Made by a program: the position numbers and the translations under genes
In this document: piece after piece, positions 12,450 through 23,775 of the stretch
How positions within the stretch are numbered: the stretch's first letter is position 1
Layout: each line of letters begins with the position of its first letter
Source: Mermis nigrescens
Taxonomy: Eukaryota > Nematoda > Enoplea > Mermithida > Mermithidae
Direction of reading: 5' to 3'
DNA: 64,000 nucleotides
Assembly: GCA_036768485.1 (NCBI GenBank)
Contig: JAVLUZ010000822.1
Span: 369,557 to 433,556 of the forward strand
Notes under the pieces: model-generated
What the model was told of the DNA's origin: nothing
Seen by the model: the letters and a program-made list of their open reading frames with translations, nothing else
The model's database searches: none

Positions 12450-12850
12450 TTATAATAGCTCAAAATTTTGGGTTAGGGGTAGTCGAGCATTTTCAGGGTG
12501 GGGGTTAATGACCAGGGGCGGATTTAGGGGGGGCGGCGGCCCCCATTGATCCAAAATAGTGCGCAAAATTGAGCATTTTTGAGCGATTTTTAGCGATTTT
12601 CGGGTCAAAACGGCTAATTTTTCCGCCCAAGTCAGGGTTCTGCCCCCCCCCTTAGGGATACCGCCCCCTTAGAAAAATCCTAGATCCGCCACTGTTAATG
12701 ACCTTTAATTTTTAGTCAGTAATGGCATAAAAAACACCAGAAAATCACTAAACAATTGCAACTTTTTGCCAAAATTTGAGTAGGGTCAAAAATTTCTGAC
12801 TTTAGGGTGATGGGGGTTGATTGAACTCCTCCATCCCCTTTTACACGTAT
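12450..12850. mobile_element. family-b MITE split by a family-e MITE
   Basis: The outer parts match family b on both sides of the insertion at 12513-12694: 'gggggttaatgacc' on the left, 'ctttaatttttagtcag' and 'gtcaaaaatttctgac' on the right. The outer termini are eroded. Confidence 0.7.
12513..12694 (+). mobile_element. hAT MITE family e, short, exact target duplication
   Basis: 182 bp from CAGGGGCGGATTTAGGG to CTAGATCCGCCACTG, flanked by exact TTAATGAC on both sides. It sits inside a family-b copy. It is the shortest complete member of family e; longer members are at 17918, 25986 and 36789. Confidence 0.92.
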
Positions 12851-12939
12851 GCCTTAGAGGTATTGATGAAATTGGTTTTGCATTGATTTTATCGGAATAG
12901 TTGGTTCATTCCATTCTAAGTATCCCCGCTCTGCATAGT

Positions 12940-13698
12940 TTTCCCAGGGTCAAAAGCTCAGTGGGAAAAATTTCGAAATTTGGGACCACTAAATATAGAG
13001 TTCTAGCCTTTTTTGTACCCAGGTCATATATGAAAAATGGTTAAAACATCTTGTATAAAATGTACTGTAGCAACCTAGTTCCTCTCTGATCACCTCGCCT
13101 GATTTTTGACGTGTTTTTGGTTTTTTTTCTGTATATAATTTTGCTTACTTCCTCACGCTTCACTCAGACACTTGGCTCGTTAAGCATGTAATCTCATATA
13201 ATATAATCTTTTTAGGTACATTTATGCTCTTTTTTCGCGTATTTTTCTTTTTCATACTAATAGCATGCTGCACTTCTACCTCGTTTTCCTTTTTTAAAAT
13301 TTATTTACTTATTCATTATTATTTTCATTTATTCATTTTTTCTCCTTACTTTCTCTTGATTATCTTTTTTGTCGTATTGATGACTTCATATTATTAATGT
13401 GGAAAACTGCATTTTTTAGTACTTTTAATCCAATTCTGACTCGTTTCGTCAATTTTGTAAGTAAAAAATATGAGAATTCATCAAAAATTTTGACTCAACT
13501 TCATTCCAGGCTTTTTATGCTTAAACCAAATAGAACTGTACTAGTCGGTGCTAAGCGCCTAAAAAATTTTCATATCTTTGCTACCTTCATTTTCAAAAAT
13601 CATGCAGAAAATGTTTGATAGTTCAAAATCGTCTGACAGTGACTCAAATCTTGGACCCTGAGGTAGGGGTAATACCCTCTCACCCCCTACGGGAACGT
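12940..13698 (-). mobile_element. family-j MITE split by a pyrimidine-rich insert
   Basis: The left part (12940-13068, 'gggaccactaaatatagagttctagcc') and right part (13397-13698, ending 'gtaataccctctcacccc') match the intact family-j copy at 46140. About 325 bp (13069-13396) rich in T and C is inserted. That insert resembles 18600-18880. Confidence 0.7.
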
Positions 13699-13705
13699 GT
13701 GCCAC

Positions 13706-13944
13706 CGTACATGCAACGGCTCGATATTTTGGAGGGGGGTCACCGGTTATTTTCAGGTGGGTTACATGACCTCTAATTTGATGGCCAAAACGGTTAAAAA
13801 ATGCCTAAAAACAGCCAAAAATTACAAGTTTTATCAAAAATCGGGTGGGGGGGGGGTTCAAAAATTTTCTGACTTAGGAGGGATGGGGGACGACTAACAT
13901 GTGGTGAAAGATTCTTCCTCCCATTCCCCATTGCAACATATCTG
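13706..13944 (+). mobile_element. hAT MITE family b, intact
   Basis: 239 bp from CGTACATGCAACGGCTCG to TTGCAACATATCTG, with exact TGTGCCAC duplications at 13698-13705 and 13945-13952. It landed directly on the end of a family-j copy. Confidence 0.9.
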
Positions 13945-14543
13945 TGTGCCACCCTGCTATATAGGTTGATTGAATTTGCCCGAAATTTCACCGGCAAACA
14001 GTTTAGTTCCAGAAGATAATTACCCAAAATGTTAGATACCTAAGTGCAATAGTTCTTGCTTTACACTCTACTAGGTATCAACGGGGGTAGGGGTCTCGTC
14101 AGACTGTATATGCATAATGTACGCAATGGTTGAAAATGCCATCTTGAGCATAAGTTATATGTAACTTTGTAGGTGTATGTCTAAAAATGTTGAAAAATAA
14201 TACAACTTTTTGTGACAACTAAAAACTTCCTGCTAGCGAATGTCCGCCTACAAAATTTGTTCGAAGTGGGCCCCAAAATTTGTTGTAAATCGTCTGGGCA
14301 GATATTGATTATTTTAAAAACTACCATCTTAAAAGCATAATTGCTTCTAGACGAAAGGCAACCCGAGCTTCAAATCGTTACCAAACTTGCATTTTATGCA
14401 TTAAGCATCGTGTTTGCGAATTTGCAACAACCCTGTATTATTAGTTGCTTTACTCATATGCACAATGTTCTTCAGGCTTGCCATTTTTGATAAAAAAGAA
14501 AAATTTTAGAGATTGGTGGGTTATCGATTTCTTGGCTCCTTTA

Positions 14544-14912
14544 CAGTGTTTTTTTTTGTTCTCGGCAAAGATTTTTCCCGATGTACAAAGACCTTTCGGG
14601 ACCGTCTTTGTACATGTACAAAGATTTTCGGGAAGACAAAAATTGCAAAAAGTCTTATATTCGCGGAAATTTTCGGCGCTTCGCGCCAAAATGAGTAATT
14701 GTCTGTTCTAAATATTTTTATAATGGCAGAAATTGCATTTCAAGAGGAAAATGTCAAATATTTCGGCGCTTCACGCCGTTTTAGGACGATTCTTTGTGAT
14801 ATTTGCCCATTGAGACCCAGAAATTAGCTAAACTACACTACCAAAAGTCGAACAACTTTGTTGTTACTACACTAAAATCGCTATTGTACTATATTATTTT
14901 ACCCAAAAATAA
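14544..14912 (+). mobile_element. family-a MITE, 3' truncated
   Basis: Begins with the proper CAGTGTTTTTTTTTGTTC end and runs collinear with family a through both GGCGC boxes, but stops after 'attattttacccaaaaa'. The 3' terminus is missing. From 14913 to 15349 nothing else is recognised. Confidence 0.75.
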
Positions 14913-15349
14913 GCTGGGCAAGCCTTAAAGTCACGGCTGGTACCGGAGCCCAATTTTTTGTTGGTTGCCTAAGTCAGAAAAGTGGTTGCTATGTACATAA
15001 CTCCTGCGTGTAAAAACTTATGCATCGAATTTATAACATGGTAGTCTTGCTTCCACGCAAAGTCCATTCATAATTTCACGCGAAGTCGCCTTATTTCTCG
15101 CGACATAATTTTTTAATTAAAAATCGTGTCAAAATTAAAATGGCGTAAAAAAATAGTGCAATCGATAATTTGCATAGCAATTATCTTTAAAAACTATATT
15201 ATTTTAGTAACAATTGACGTTTAATCTTGAAGAGACATTCACCGCCTTTAATATGCTTATTTTTTATGCAATTTATTGTGTAAAAATAAAACTTTCCTCA
15301 TTTTCAGGTCGTAAAATAGTACGTTTCCATTTCAAACATAAAGCCTGCT

Positions 15350-15835
15350 TGAAATGCACAAAAATTGTCAAAATTCAGCGCAACCTAAACATCAATAAAA
15401 AATAATTAAATTAAATCTATTCGGCGCGAAGCGCCGGAAAAATTTAGACATTTCACGTTTCTGAAACGCAATTTCGCATCACTTCGGCGCGAAGCGCCGC
15501 AAAATTTCGAAAGTTAACCTTTGCGAAACGCAATTTTGCGTTACAAAAATTGTCTAAATTTGGCGCGGCTTAAGCATCAATAACAAGTAATAAAATTAAA
15601 TCGATTCGGTGCGAAGCGCTGGAAAATTTTGAGATTTCACCTTTTTGAAACGCAATTTCGCATTACAAAAATTTTCCAAATTTGGCGCGGTTTAAGCATC
15701 AATAACAAGTAATAAAATTAAAGCAATTCGGCGCGAAGCGCCGGAAAATTTTGAGATTTCACCTTTTGGAAACGCAATTTCGCATTACAAAAATTGTCAA
15801 AATCCAGCGCGGCCTAAACATCAATAACAAGTAAT
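15350..15835 (+). repeat. tandem array, unit about 121 bp, with GGCGCGAAGCGCC hairpins
   Basis: Hairpin boxes at about 15421, 15484, 15604 and 15726 mark units spaced about 63, 120 and 122 bp. Each full unit reads hairpin, 'gagatttcacctttt', 'gaaacgcaatttcgcattac', 'caaatttggcgcgg' and 'aagcatcaataacaagtaa'. The first spacing is a shortened unit. No frame is conserved, so it is satellite-like DNA. Confidence 0.85.
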
Positions 15836-16029
15836 GTATGTATAAAAGACTAGCGTTTATTTACACATAAAACAGGTGGACAGACAAGTATGTATTTTTA
15901 ATACATCGATGTGTAGAAGATCACAGAAATACATCATGTCTTTATTTTGATCTGACGAATTATTATTTTCTCTAAATTAGGCATTACTTACTTAAGTATA
16001 ATCTCGCAATTGTGCATTACTTACGTACC

Positions 16030-17010
16030 GATTTTCAGAGCCCAGTAACCGATTAGGTTGCCGGCATTTGAAAATCGGTTGTTGATATCTGAAAAATGAT
16101 TGCTGAGCTCCAAAAATCGTTTGTTGGACTCAAAAAATTAGTTGCTGAGGTCTCAAATCAGTCGGGCTCCAAAACTCAGTTAACGGGGTCGAAAAATCGG
16201 TTGCTGGGGTCCTAAAACCAGTTGGTGGGCTCCAAAAATCGGTTGATGGGATCCTAAATCAGTTGGTAGTCTCCAAAAATGGGTTCCTGGTGTCCAAAAA
16301 TCGGTTGCTGGCATAGGTGGGCAGCAACAAAATTCTGGGGAGGAGATTGTTGAATGTGTGCAAGATTTTTTAAATGTCAAAAATGGTCTTAAAAATGGTG
16401 GTATGGCGAAAAACACCATTTCCAACGTTTCCCATCGAGCAATATCCATTAGCATAAAAAAATTGCGAAAAAAACCAAAAAAATTGAATTCTGAGGGGTT
16501 GTTTTGGTTTCTGGGGGAATCCGGCCTTATGGGGGTGCATACCCCAAACCCCTCCCCAACGCATACGTGTGTTTGGTGGAATCTAAAATCGGATGGGGCT
16601 CCAAAAATCGGTTGTCGTTGTCTAAAAGTCGGTTGCTGGGGTTAAAAAATCAGTTGGTAGGTTCCAAAAATAGGTTGACCCCAGCAACAGATTTTTGGAC
16701 CACAGCAACCGATTTTTGGACACCAGCAATCAATTTTTAGACACCAGCAACCGGTTTTGTAGTCCAGTAACCAAATTAGGACCCCATCAACCGATTTGTG
16801 GATCCCACTAATTGACTAGACCACAGCAACTGATTTGTAGACCCCATGAACTGATTTTTAGACCCCAACAACCGATTTTTAGACCCGAGCAACCGATGTT
16901 TGAAGTCAGCAACTAATTCTTGGACCCCGGCAATCGATTTCCGGCCTTCAGCAACCGATCTTCTTTGTGCACAGTAACTGATTTTTGGACCCCAGCAACC
17001 GATTTTGGCT
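16030..17010. repeat. inverted minisatellite, about 27-bp units
   Basis: Units like TCCAAAAATCGGTTGCTGGG repeat from about 16030 to 16675, interrupted by a family-d MITE. From about 16675 to 17010 the same unit continues in opposite orientation (CCAGCAACCGATTTTTGGA). The array is thus a large imperfect palindrome. Unit sequence drifts strongly, so it is old. Frames across it encode short ATDFWTP-like repeats but lack starts and context. Confidence 0.85.
16312..16571 (+). mobile_element. hAT MITE family d inside the minisatellite
   Basis: 260 bp from CATAGGTGGGCAGCAAC to GCATACGTGTG. Flanks GTTGCTGG and TTTGGTGG match at 6 of 8. It interrupts one orientation of the minisatellite, so it is younger than that array. 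Confidence 0.8.
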
Positions 17011-17159
17011 GCACTGTTGGTGGCATCTCATCTTGTGAAAATGCCTAAAAAAGTTTTTGTACAAAACATTGGGTGCAACTGGTGGGCCCTTCGGCTGGTA
17101 CCGAACCTGCTCCGGCTGATACCCGGTTGAACCTGGTTGAACCCCTTGCCCAGGTGTGC

Positions 17160-17554
17160 TCAAAAATTTGTGTGTACAAAATGTAAAAAGATTTGTCGGA
17201 GGACAAAAACTGTAAAAATGTGTAAAATTCTCAAAAATTTTCAGTGCTTCACGCCGGAATGAGTAATTGTTTGTCCTATATATCTTTAAAATGGCAGAAT
17301 TTGCATTTAGAATTGAAAAATGTTAAATTTTTCGGCGCTTCGCGCCGTTGAGACAATTTGTAGTAATTTTTGGCGTCAGAAACCCAGGCATTAGCTAAAA
17401 TACACTACCAAAGATCGAAAACCCTGTTTTACCTGACTAAAATCGCTACTGTACTATATTATAGTACTCAAAAATTTGCATGTACACAATGTATAAAGAC
17501 TTTTGGGACCATCTTTGTACATGTACAAATGGACCTTGTTCAAAAAAAGCACTG
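17160..17554 (+). mobile_element. family-a MITE, dimer-derived half
   Basis: The left edge is not CAGTG but the junction 'gtgtgtacaaaatgt' running straight into 'aaaaagatttgtcgg'. The dimers at 33205 and 35411 have the same arrangement. The right end is normal (CAAAAAAAGCACTG). Confidence 0.75.
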
Positions 17555-17917
17555 CTCCTTTATCTCTTTGTATTCTCAATCTCGTAACGTTTTTAATCCG
17601 ATTCCGTTATAGTCCCCTGTTATTATCTTACGTTGTTTCAGTTGTTTTCTATAACGCGTAACTTACAAATATTTGCACTATGCTGAGCAAGACGAAAATT
17701 TTGGGCGTCCGAATTTATACAATGAACGTAATTGACGTTCTAAAAAATTTTAAAATTTTTTCCTGAGATCTCCAATTTTGCGACGATCAGATTGATTCTG
17801 AAGGTTTAAACTTAGTGGGCGTGAAATTGACAAAGCCCCTCCATGAATAGCCATCAGCATCATTATTAAGAAACTAATTGTAGTGTAATCAATTAATAAC
17901 AAATTGATGATTGCTAT

Positions 17918-18566
17918 CAGTGGGGAATTTAAGATTTTCTGATAGGTGGACGGAACCCAAAATTTCCATAATATTATTTAACATAGCTCGAAAAATCCGT
18001 CCATTACGTGTAAAGTAGCGGTTTTTCGCTCCTTTTGATAGGCAAAATCATTTTTGATGCGAAAAAATTTAAAAATTTCTTAACACTTTTGAAAATTTTT
18101 CATGAAAACACGCAAAATTAATGCAGAAATCGACGCAAAGCGCCGAAAAAACGCAAAAGCCGTTAAAGGCTCAGAGCTTGTCTACCTAATGCTTTGAGTT
18201 GAATGAAGTGCGATTAAAGAATATGACGCGAAGTGCGGAAAGTTATAGAATTTTTTCGATAAAACTGTTCAAATTACTATGTCTTCACTCGACAAATCAT
18301 TGTAAGAACTATAAAGTATTTCTTCTGTACAACAACCATTCTTTTGAATGTAAAAAATTAGTTTTTTAGAGCACCACGAAAGTCAGTAAATATCATTAAT
18401 GCGTATAACCCCGGCGCTGAGCGCCGGAAAATTTTGAAAATCATGTTAAAAATGGCTGAAATCATCAAAAACATCTATGTATTCCTTATTGTGCGCAACT
18501 ATTTTTTCGATAAGGGGGCGGTGCCCACCCTTCCGCTCCACTATCCCCCCAAAAAATCCGCCCTTG
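17918..18566 (+). mobile_element. hAT-like family e element
   Basis: 649 bp from CAGTGGGGAATTTAAGATTT to AAATCCGCCCTTG. Flanks ATTGCTAT and TTAACTAT match at 5 of 8, consistent with an old hAT insertion. It contains GGCGC boxes near 18130 and 18413 and no transposase frame. Confidence 0.65.
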
Positions 18567-18599
18567 TTAACTATTCGTCATACGATTAGTGTAGTAACA

Positions 18600-18960
18600 T
18601 AAAACGTACATTTGTTTCTCTTTCCTCTCTGATGACATGGACTATTTATGTGATTTTTACCCCGTGTTTTGTCTATTTTTTCCGTATACTCCTGCTTACT
18701 TCTTCACTCTTGCGCCTAATAAAAGAATGGAATTTCTCATAATACGAGTATAATTCTTTTTACATTTGTCTTGTTTCTCGCGTCGTTTTATTTCTTCCAT
18801 ATTGAAGGCCTGCTTATTTATTTATTTCTTTATTTATTTTTCTATATTTTATTTTATTCAATTATATGTTTTTTTCTACGGATGCCCCAAGTCCCGGTGC
18901 CGAGGCTTATGGTCTTGCCGTGGGCCAGGGCAAGGCTTGCCTCGAGTCGGGGCTAAAACA
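18600..18960. repeat. pyrimidine-rich repeat and GC-rich block
   Basis: 18600-18880 resembles the insert at 13069-13396 ('cctctctgatgac', 'cttacttcttcact', T-rich tail). 18885-18960 is a GC-rich block containing CCCGGTGCCGAGGC. The short frames here have no splice or family support. From 18961 to 19424 nothing is recognised. Confidence 0.5.
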
Positions 18961-19424
18961 GTTATAATTAAGAGTAGAAATCTCAAATTCTCTTCTAGAA
19001 TCAATGTAGGCAATAGTAAGGAAGCATGCAAAGAAGAATAATGACGAATGTGTATAGCGAAATTTGATAGTCGCACTGTTTCTGTAGCAAAAATGTAGAC
19101 TTGTATTTGTCTTAAGCGATTCAAATTTGGTGTATTTGTCTTTTTTTAAAGAAGTGATAGAAACTCAAAGTCTAACTGCTAAATATGTAGCTATCTATTC
19201 GATCAGATGACATATTCTTGATTGATTTTTTACTTTTGCAGTTCATTTTTCACTGTAAGTAGCGTAACGCGGAGGATGCAATAATTTTTATCTTATCCTG
19301 CTAGATCTTATAAACGAAACTCATACGATCTATTGACCCTGGCCGGATAAAACATGTATAAGAAAATTGATTGAATGATCAGCTTTGGAAGGATTAGAGA
19401 TTAATTGCTATGATAACACTTAGT

Positions 19425-19690
19425 GGGGTCTGACTACACCTGGGCATGGTAGGTTTGGGGGTATGCACCCCTCTCCCGAGAAACCAAAACATCCCCCCAG
19501 AAACCAAAACACCCCCAGAATTCAAGTTTTGAAATTTTTTTGTTTTTTTCCGCAATTTTTTTGATACCAATGGGTAGTGTTGATGAGAAACGTCGAAAAT
19601 GGTGTTTTTCTCGCCGTACCCCATTTTTAAGGCCATTTTTCGACCTTTGAAAAATATTGCACCTCCAGAATTTTGGTGCCGCCCACCTAT
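19425..19690 (-). mobile_element. family-d MITE
   Basis: Ends CACCTGGGCATGG and GCCGCCCACCTATG are typical of family d, as is the interior (CCCCAGAAACC repeats, 'gaaaatggtgtttttctcgcc'). No target duplication is readable. Confidence 0.7.
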
Positions 19691-19769
19691 GGGCCTGGCC
19701 TAATATTATCTATGCTGTTACTATTTTGCGCCTTAATATTTTTTTGGTTGAAGTTGACAATTTTACGAA

Positions 19770-20110
19770 ATTTTCGGAATTCAAGCTTGTGCTGTCCTAA
19801 ATAATTTATGCCATAGCCACAATTTTGACAAGGAAAACATGCGTAGAACTCGTAAATCAACATTCTTATAGCGTAGCAGAGCTGGATGAAAGATATTGAT
19901 AATCGTAAATAGGCGGTGTAAATCCAGGAACTATTTATGATGTGATGTGCTTGACTCAGGATTCCTCAAAATTTCGCTCTTAAATATGTAAAATTGGCAT
20001 GGAAAGGATGTGATTAAACTTTAAAATGCAAGCTATCAGTTGAAATGTTAATTTTGAATGATTTTTCAGGAGATGTGGTAACCACATAGCACTACAGCAA
20101 ATTTTTATTT
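19770..20110. repeat. interspersed repeat, pair member with 3380-3730
   Basis: Second copy of the unclassified repeat described at 3380, roughly 75-80% similar by eye. 20111-20504 shows nothing. 20505-20570 is another GC-rich block (GCCCCGGTGCCGGTGTCGGG). Confidence 0.7.
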
Positions 20111-20664
20111 TTGTGTTGATGACTAATATCGTTTATTGTGAGATTGGATAACCGTCTGATCTGAATTTTCTTTAATGATCCCAAACATTTTCTTGCTATT
20201 CTCGGCCTCATCGAAAATCGCTCTTCGGTTACGAATTTTTGAAACTGAAGAACTTCACATTTAAGATTTTGCGCTAAAAATTATAATCTTTTTAGGGCTG
20301 ATTCAGGATCAGAGGCAAGCGTCACTCACTTTTCAAAAGGTTTTAATTGTTCTTGTTTTTGATTTAATAATCAGTCTTCAAAAGCTGCCAACTCTTTAAT
20401 AAATCCCCTCTTCGCACTCATATTTATAAGTGCTATTGCAGAAAATACCATTAATGATCTTGCGTGTAAACATATACGGTTGGCATACATTGTGTACCTA
20501 ATATCTTGCCCCGGTGCCGGTGTCGGGGCATAAGCCCCGGCCTCGGTCCGGCTAAAACGTCTGCACCGGGAATCCCTAGACTTTTTCTATTCTTGTTTGC
20601 CTGCCTTTTCCCTTTCTTCCTTTTTTCTTTCTATTTTGTTGTATTGCTCCTATTATTTTTGAAG

Positions 20665-20931
20665 ATCCGACGAAATTAATGGTTACCGAGGAGCCGACAC
20701 GCTGGAAAACATATTGCTCTACATAGAGGGCAATAAAAACAAGTTCAGTAACGGGAATGACGGATATAGCAACGTCGATTCGCTGACGAGTGAAGAAAAT
20801 TGTTCGATTAACTTGAAAAAAGGACGCGGCAAGAAGGAGGTGAAAAAAGGGAAGGCTAAAAAAGCCAGCAGTATTGGTACAAGCTGCGATGCGTGCGAAG
20901 TGGAAGAGGAATTGGTTCATAATCGAGCTAG
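20665..20931 (+). CDS. Gene 1 exon 7, lysine-rich block
   Basis: A 267-bp exon joined in frame through an Arg codon. The acceptor is TTTTTGAAG and the donor CTAG|GTGACT. It encodes SDEINGYRGADTLENILLYI, an EGNK turn, a Ser/Asn linker, then KKGRGKKEVKKGKAKKA and CDACEVEEELVHNRA. The lysine run looks like a nuclear or nucleolar signal or nucleic-acid contact. A short hydrophobic helix before a Lys-rich run faintly recalls FAM193-type proteins, but I would not assign the family on that. Confidence 0.78.
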
Positions 20932-21121
20932 GTGACTCACCGCATTACATATATTTATCAAAGAACGCCATAGTGTGGTAAATTAGTAATAGAATATAGT
21001 GCAGCATGATACAACAATAATAATAGCGCAATATAGCACATTCAATAGTATTTAATTGACCAGATTAAATAATACTAAATAATATAATTATTGATTATTA
21101 ATTATGTGATAATATTGTAAT

Positions 21122-21551
21122 CATACATGGGCAACTTAAAGGTGGCCAGAGGGGGTGAAATTTGGAAATGGTCATATGGTAAATTAGGGTAATTGTTTTT
21201 TATAAAAATCAGTGTACATTCTGTACACGTAAGTAGGGCAATATTACTTGGTACAATGGCACGTTTTGTGCGGTTAAATTGGTTTCCTGCACGTTTTTAG
21301 TGAAATTTCGCCAATTTATGACTATGGCGATGAAACATACAAAAATTTATCAATACGGCGCAAAGGGCCAAAAAAATTGATATTTTTACCCTTTTTTAGA
21401 TAGAATTTACGGCCTTATTTCCGCAATAAGCTCAAAAATTGTAAAATTGTCATGCAGCAATTTTCGTTTTCTCAAAATCGCCTGGTAGCACCCGTTTTTC
21501 TAAAATTTAGGTGGGGGTATTATCCCCTCTCATCCCCCATGCCCATGTGTG
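21122..21551 (+). mobile_element. hAT MITE family j, intact
   Basis: 430 bp from CATACATGGGCAACTT to GCCCATGTGTG, with exact ATTGTAAT duplications (21114-21121 and 21552-21559). It contains the 'attatcccctctcatccccc' phrase that marks the family. Confidence 0.92.
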
Positions 21552-21618
21552 ATTGTAATATATAATCAACGATTGAACGAAATAAGCAAATGTGCATATG
21601 TACATATATGCATAAATG

Positions 21619-22008
21619 CAGGGCCGTACTATGGGGGGTGGTACGGGAGGGCGGCAGCCCCCCCCCGTTGGCCGGAAAAGAATTTTGAAAGGTAAGATAA
21701 TGCACGGAAAGATGGGAAAATTGACGGCCTATGACGTAAAATCTTCAAATTTTCGGAATTCGCGCCAGATATGAAGCATTTTTCATAATTTAGGGTCAGT
21801 TGCGATCAAGAAACGACACTTTTTATAGCATTTTGATTAAGAAAAACAATTTTTCTCGAAAAGTTTGAATGTTATTATCTCAATCGATAGAGCATGTCGA
21901 GAAACGTGGAAAAATGCGGTTTTTGTGAGCTATCCCGACGAATTTACAACGATATAGACCAATTTATGTTGGGTCCCCCGCCTTAGCTAAATCCTGGACA
22001 CTGGTTTG
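21619..22008 (+). mobile_element. hAT MITE family n in a family-b terminus
   Basis: 390 bp starting CAGGGCCGTACTATGG, flanked by exact CATAAATG (21611-21618 and 22009-22016). The right duplication is also the first eight bases of a family-b element, so family n jumped into the very end of family b. The interior contains 'ggcggcagccccccccc'. Confidence 0.82.
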
Positions 22009-22240
22009 CATAAATGTAGCAGCTCATAAATTTGGGTGGGGGTCTCCGGCCATTTTTCGAGGGGTGAATGACCTTCAATTTTTGGCAAAAATGGCCAAAA
22101 AACATCTGTAAATGGCCAAGAACTTCAATTTTCTTCCAAAACCAGGTGGGAGCCAAAAATTTTCTGGCTTTGCGGATATTAGTGGGGGACAGCCAACTTT
22201 TGGTGGGGGAATCCACCGATCCGCCCTGTTACATATATGC
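22009..22240 (+). mobile_element. family-b MITE
   Basis: From CATAAATGTAGCAGCTC to CTGTTACATATATG. It has the standard core: 'gggtgggggtctccggcc', 'ggccaaaaaacatc' and 'gccaaaaattttctggc'. Confidence 0.75.
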
Positions 22241-22651
22241 AATGTATATGTAATGCACAGTTTACAAACTGTGTTTATGTTGCCTTATCGTCCGTATTCA
22301 ACTAGGATTTTTCTGGTAGTTGTGAATTAAACACTTGTTGAGTTCGTCTCTGTACAGATGCAATAGTTTTTTGGGGAATATCGTAGCTAAAATACTGATT
22401 TTGCTAACGCTTTTGAGTCGACTTGCATTATTTTTCCATTTGTTTCAAGAAAATTCAGTTTCAAATGATAATGTGAGCCTTTTGGCGACTGATGCCGATT
22501 TAATTGTTTTCTATACTCAAATCTCTAAAATTTAAAAAATTCCATTATAGACATGCATGCATACAACATAAAACCTCTTAATCTTGCACTACCCTGTTAC
22601 TTTTCTGCGAATTCCGGTAAAATTTCCTATTCTCGCTTATGTACTTTCTAG

Positions 22652-23746
22652 CTCTACCTTGGATAACATGAAATTCCTATGCAAATCCGACGAAATCGCG
22701 ACGAATTTCGCCGCCGACACTTCGTCGGCGTCGTCGGCCTTCAAATTTCTGCCCCTGCCCGCTAAGTCGGTAAATTCGACGACATTGCCAGCCCGGATTC
22801 CGCCTCGTCGTGCCAAAATGGACTCCGATATCGTTTTTGGCAAAGTGCCAAAAACGCCGCCGCTTTCGGCTCATCACTCGTCGTCGTTTGACGACAACTA
22901 CGCGGCCAACGTCGCGTCGGATGATTTTATAACCGTGATGTCAAAGAGAACGAAGAATACGCGAAAAAACCCCACTGCCATCGGCCCTAATTATTCCGTG
23001 GGGGTCAAAATTTACCCCACGCGCTACAGTAACCCGCACGCTCAAAAGCGCTCCGTTACGCCGCCGCCCGCGCGCCATCATCAAATTAATCCGACGACGA
23101 CGTTGACGTCAACGTCGGCCACGTCGACATCGCAGTCTTATCGTCGTCGACGTCGGAATTCGTGTGACGCTTCGCCCGTCGATAGTAGTAGCACCAAGTC
23201 GTTTCTCCGCGGCGATGACATCATCGGTGATATCAAAAATGATGACGTCATAGGGTACAAAAATTATGACGTCATCGCTTCGAGAAAAGATGACGTCGCT
23301 TTGAAAAAAGATGACGTCGTCGCTTCGCGAAATGATGACGTCATCGGTTCCAAGAACGACGACGCCGTTCGCAAGAGCGGCGACAATGCCGCCGCCGTCG
23401 CCGCCAAAAGCGATGACGTCATCATCGCGCCAAAGCCTGATGACGTCATCATCGCCGTCGTATTGGCCCATGCTGCCCAAAAGTCGCCTTCTTTGCCGGT
23501 CGATGAAGCTGTTGACGTCGTCGTTTCAAACGACGTCGCCGCGAACGTTGGCGAAACGCCCGCCGATGCCGTAGCATCGGACGGTCAAAAAATTGGCGGC
23601 GACGATGACGCCGTCGTCTCGATGGCGGACGCGGCGTTTGAGACGCTTGGCGCCGAAGTAGGCAAGAGCAAAACGCCCGATAAGCCGTCGTATGCGAAGA
23701 TCGCTTCGGCGCCCAGAAGGCCTCGTACGCCTAATAGAATGTCATG
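22652..23746 (+). CDS. Gene 1 exon 8, largest exon with DDVI repeats
   Basis: A 1,095-bp exon (about residues 415-779). Acceptor ACTTTCTAG joins exon 7 as ...RA-SSTLDNM; donor CATG|GTAAGA leaves two bases. It is strikingly CpG- and GC-rich against the AT-rich surroundings. Visible parts: a DDFITVMSKRTKNTRKN motif near residue 505, a run of five Arg near 580, a tandem DDVI array near 603-684, an Ala/Val/Asp-rich stretch, and a closing PSYAKIASAPRRPRTPNRM. Almost wholly disordered in character. The DDFITV...KRTKNTRK pattern (hydrophobic plus basic) resembles short motifs of RNA- or chromatin-associated scaffold proteins. That is inference only. Frames on the opposite strand are shadows. Confidence 0.88.
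23211..23458 (+). repeat. coding tandem repeat with CRE-like palindromes
   Basis: Within exon 8, about seven degenerate units each encode (K/S/R)xDDV(I/A/V). Five contain the perfect palindrome TGACGTCA (starts 23243, 23267, 23336, 23414, 23441), the core of the CREB/ATF site. Two more read TGACGTCG. The reading frame fixes the motif as GAT-GAC-GTC-AT, so the palindromes may follow from the amino acids rather than regulation. Confidence 0.85.
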
Positions 23747-23775
23747 GTAAGATGCAAAATTTATACTCATCTAGG

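Noticed and set aside
15350..17010. CRISPR-like array in the tandem repeats
   Set aside because: Units are contiguous and drifting, with no constant repeat and unique spacers, and the DNA is eukaryotic.
23109..23574. Minus- and alternate-frame ORFs over the DDVI array
   Set aside because: They are shadows of exon 8, whose frame is fixed by splice phase on both sides.
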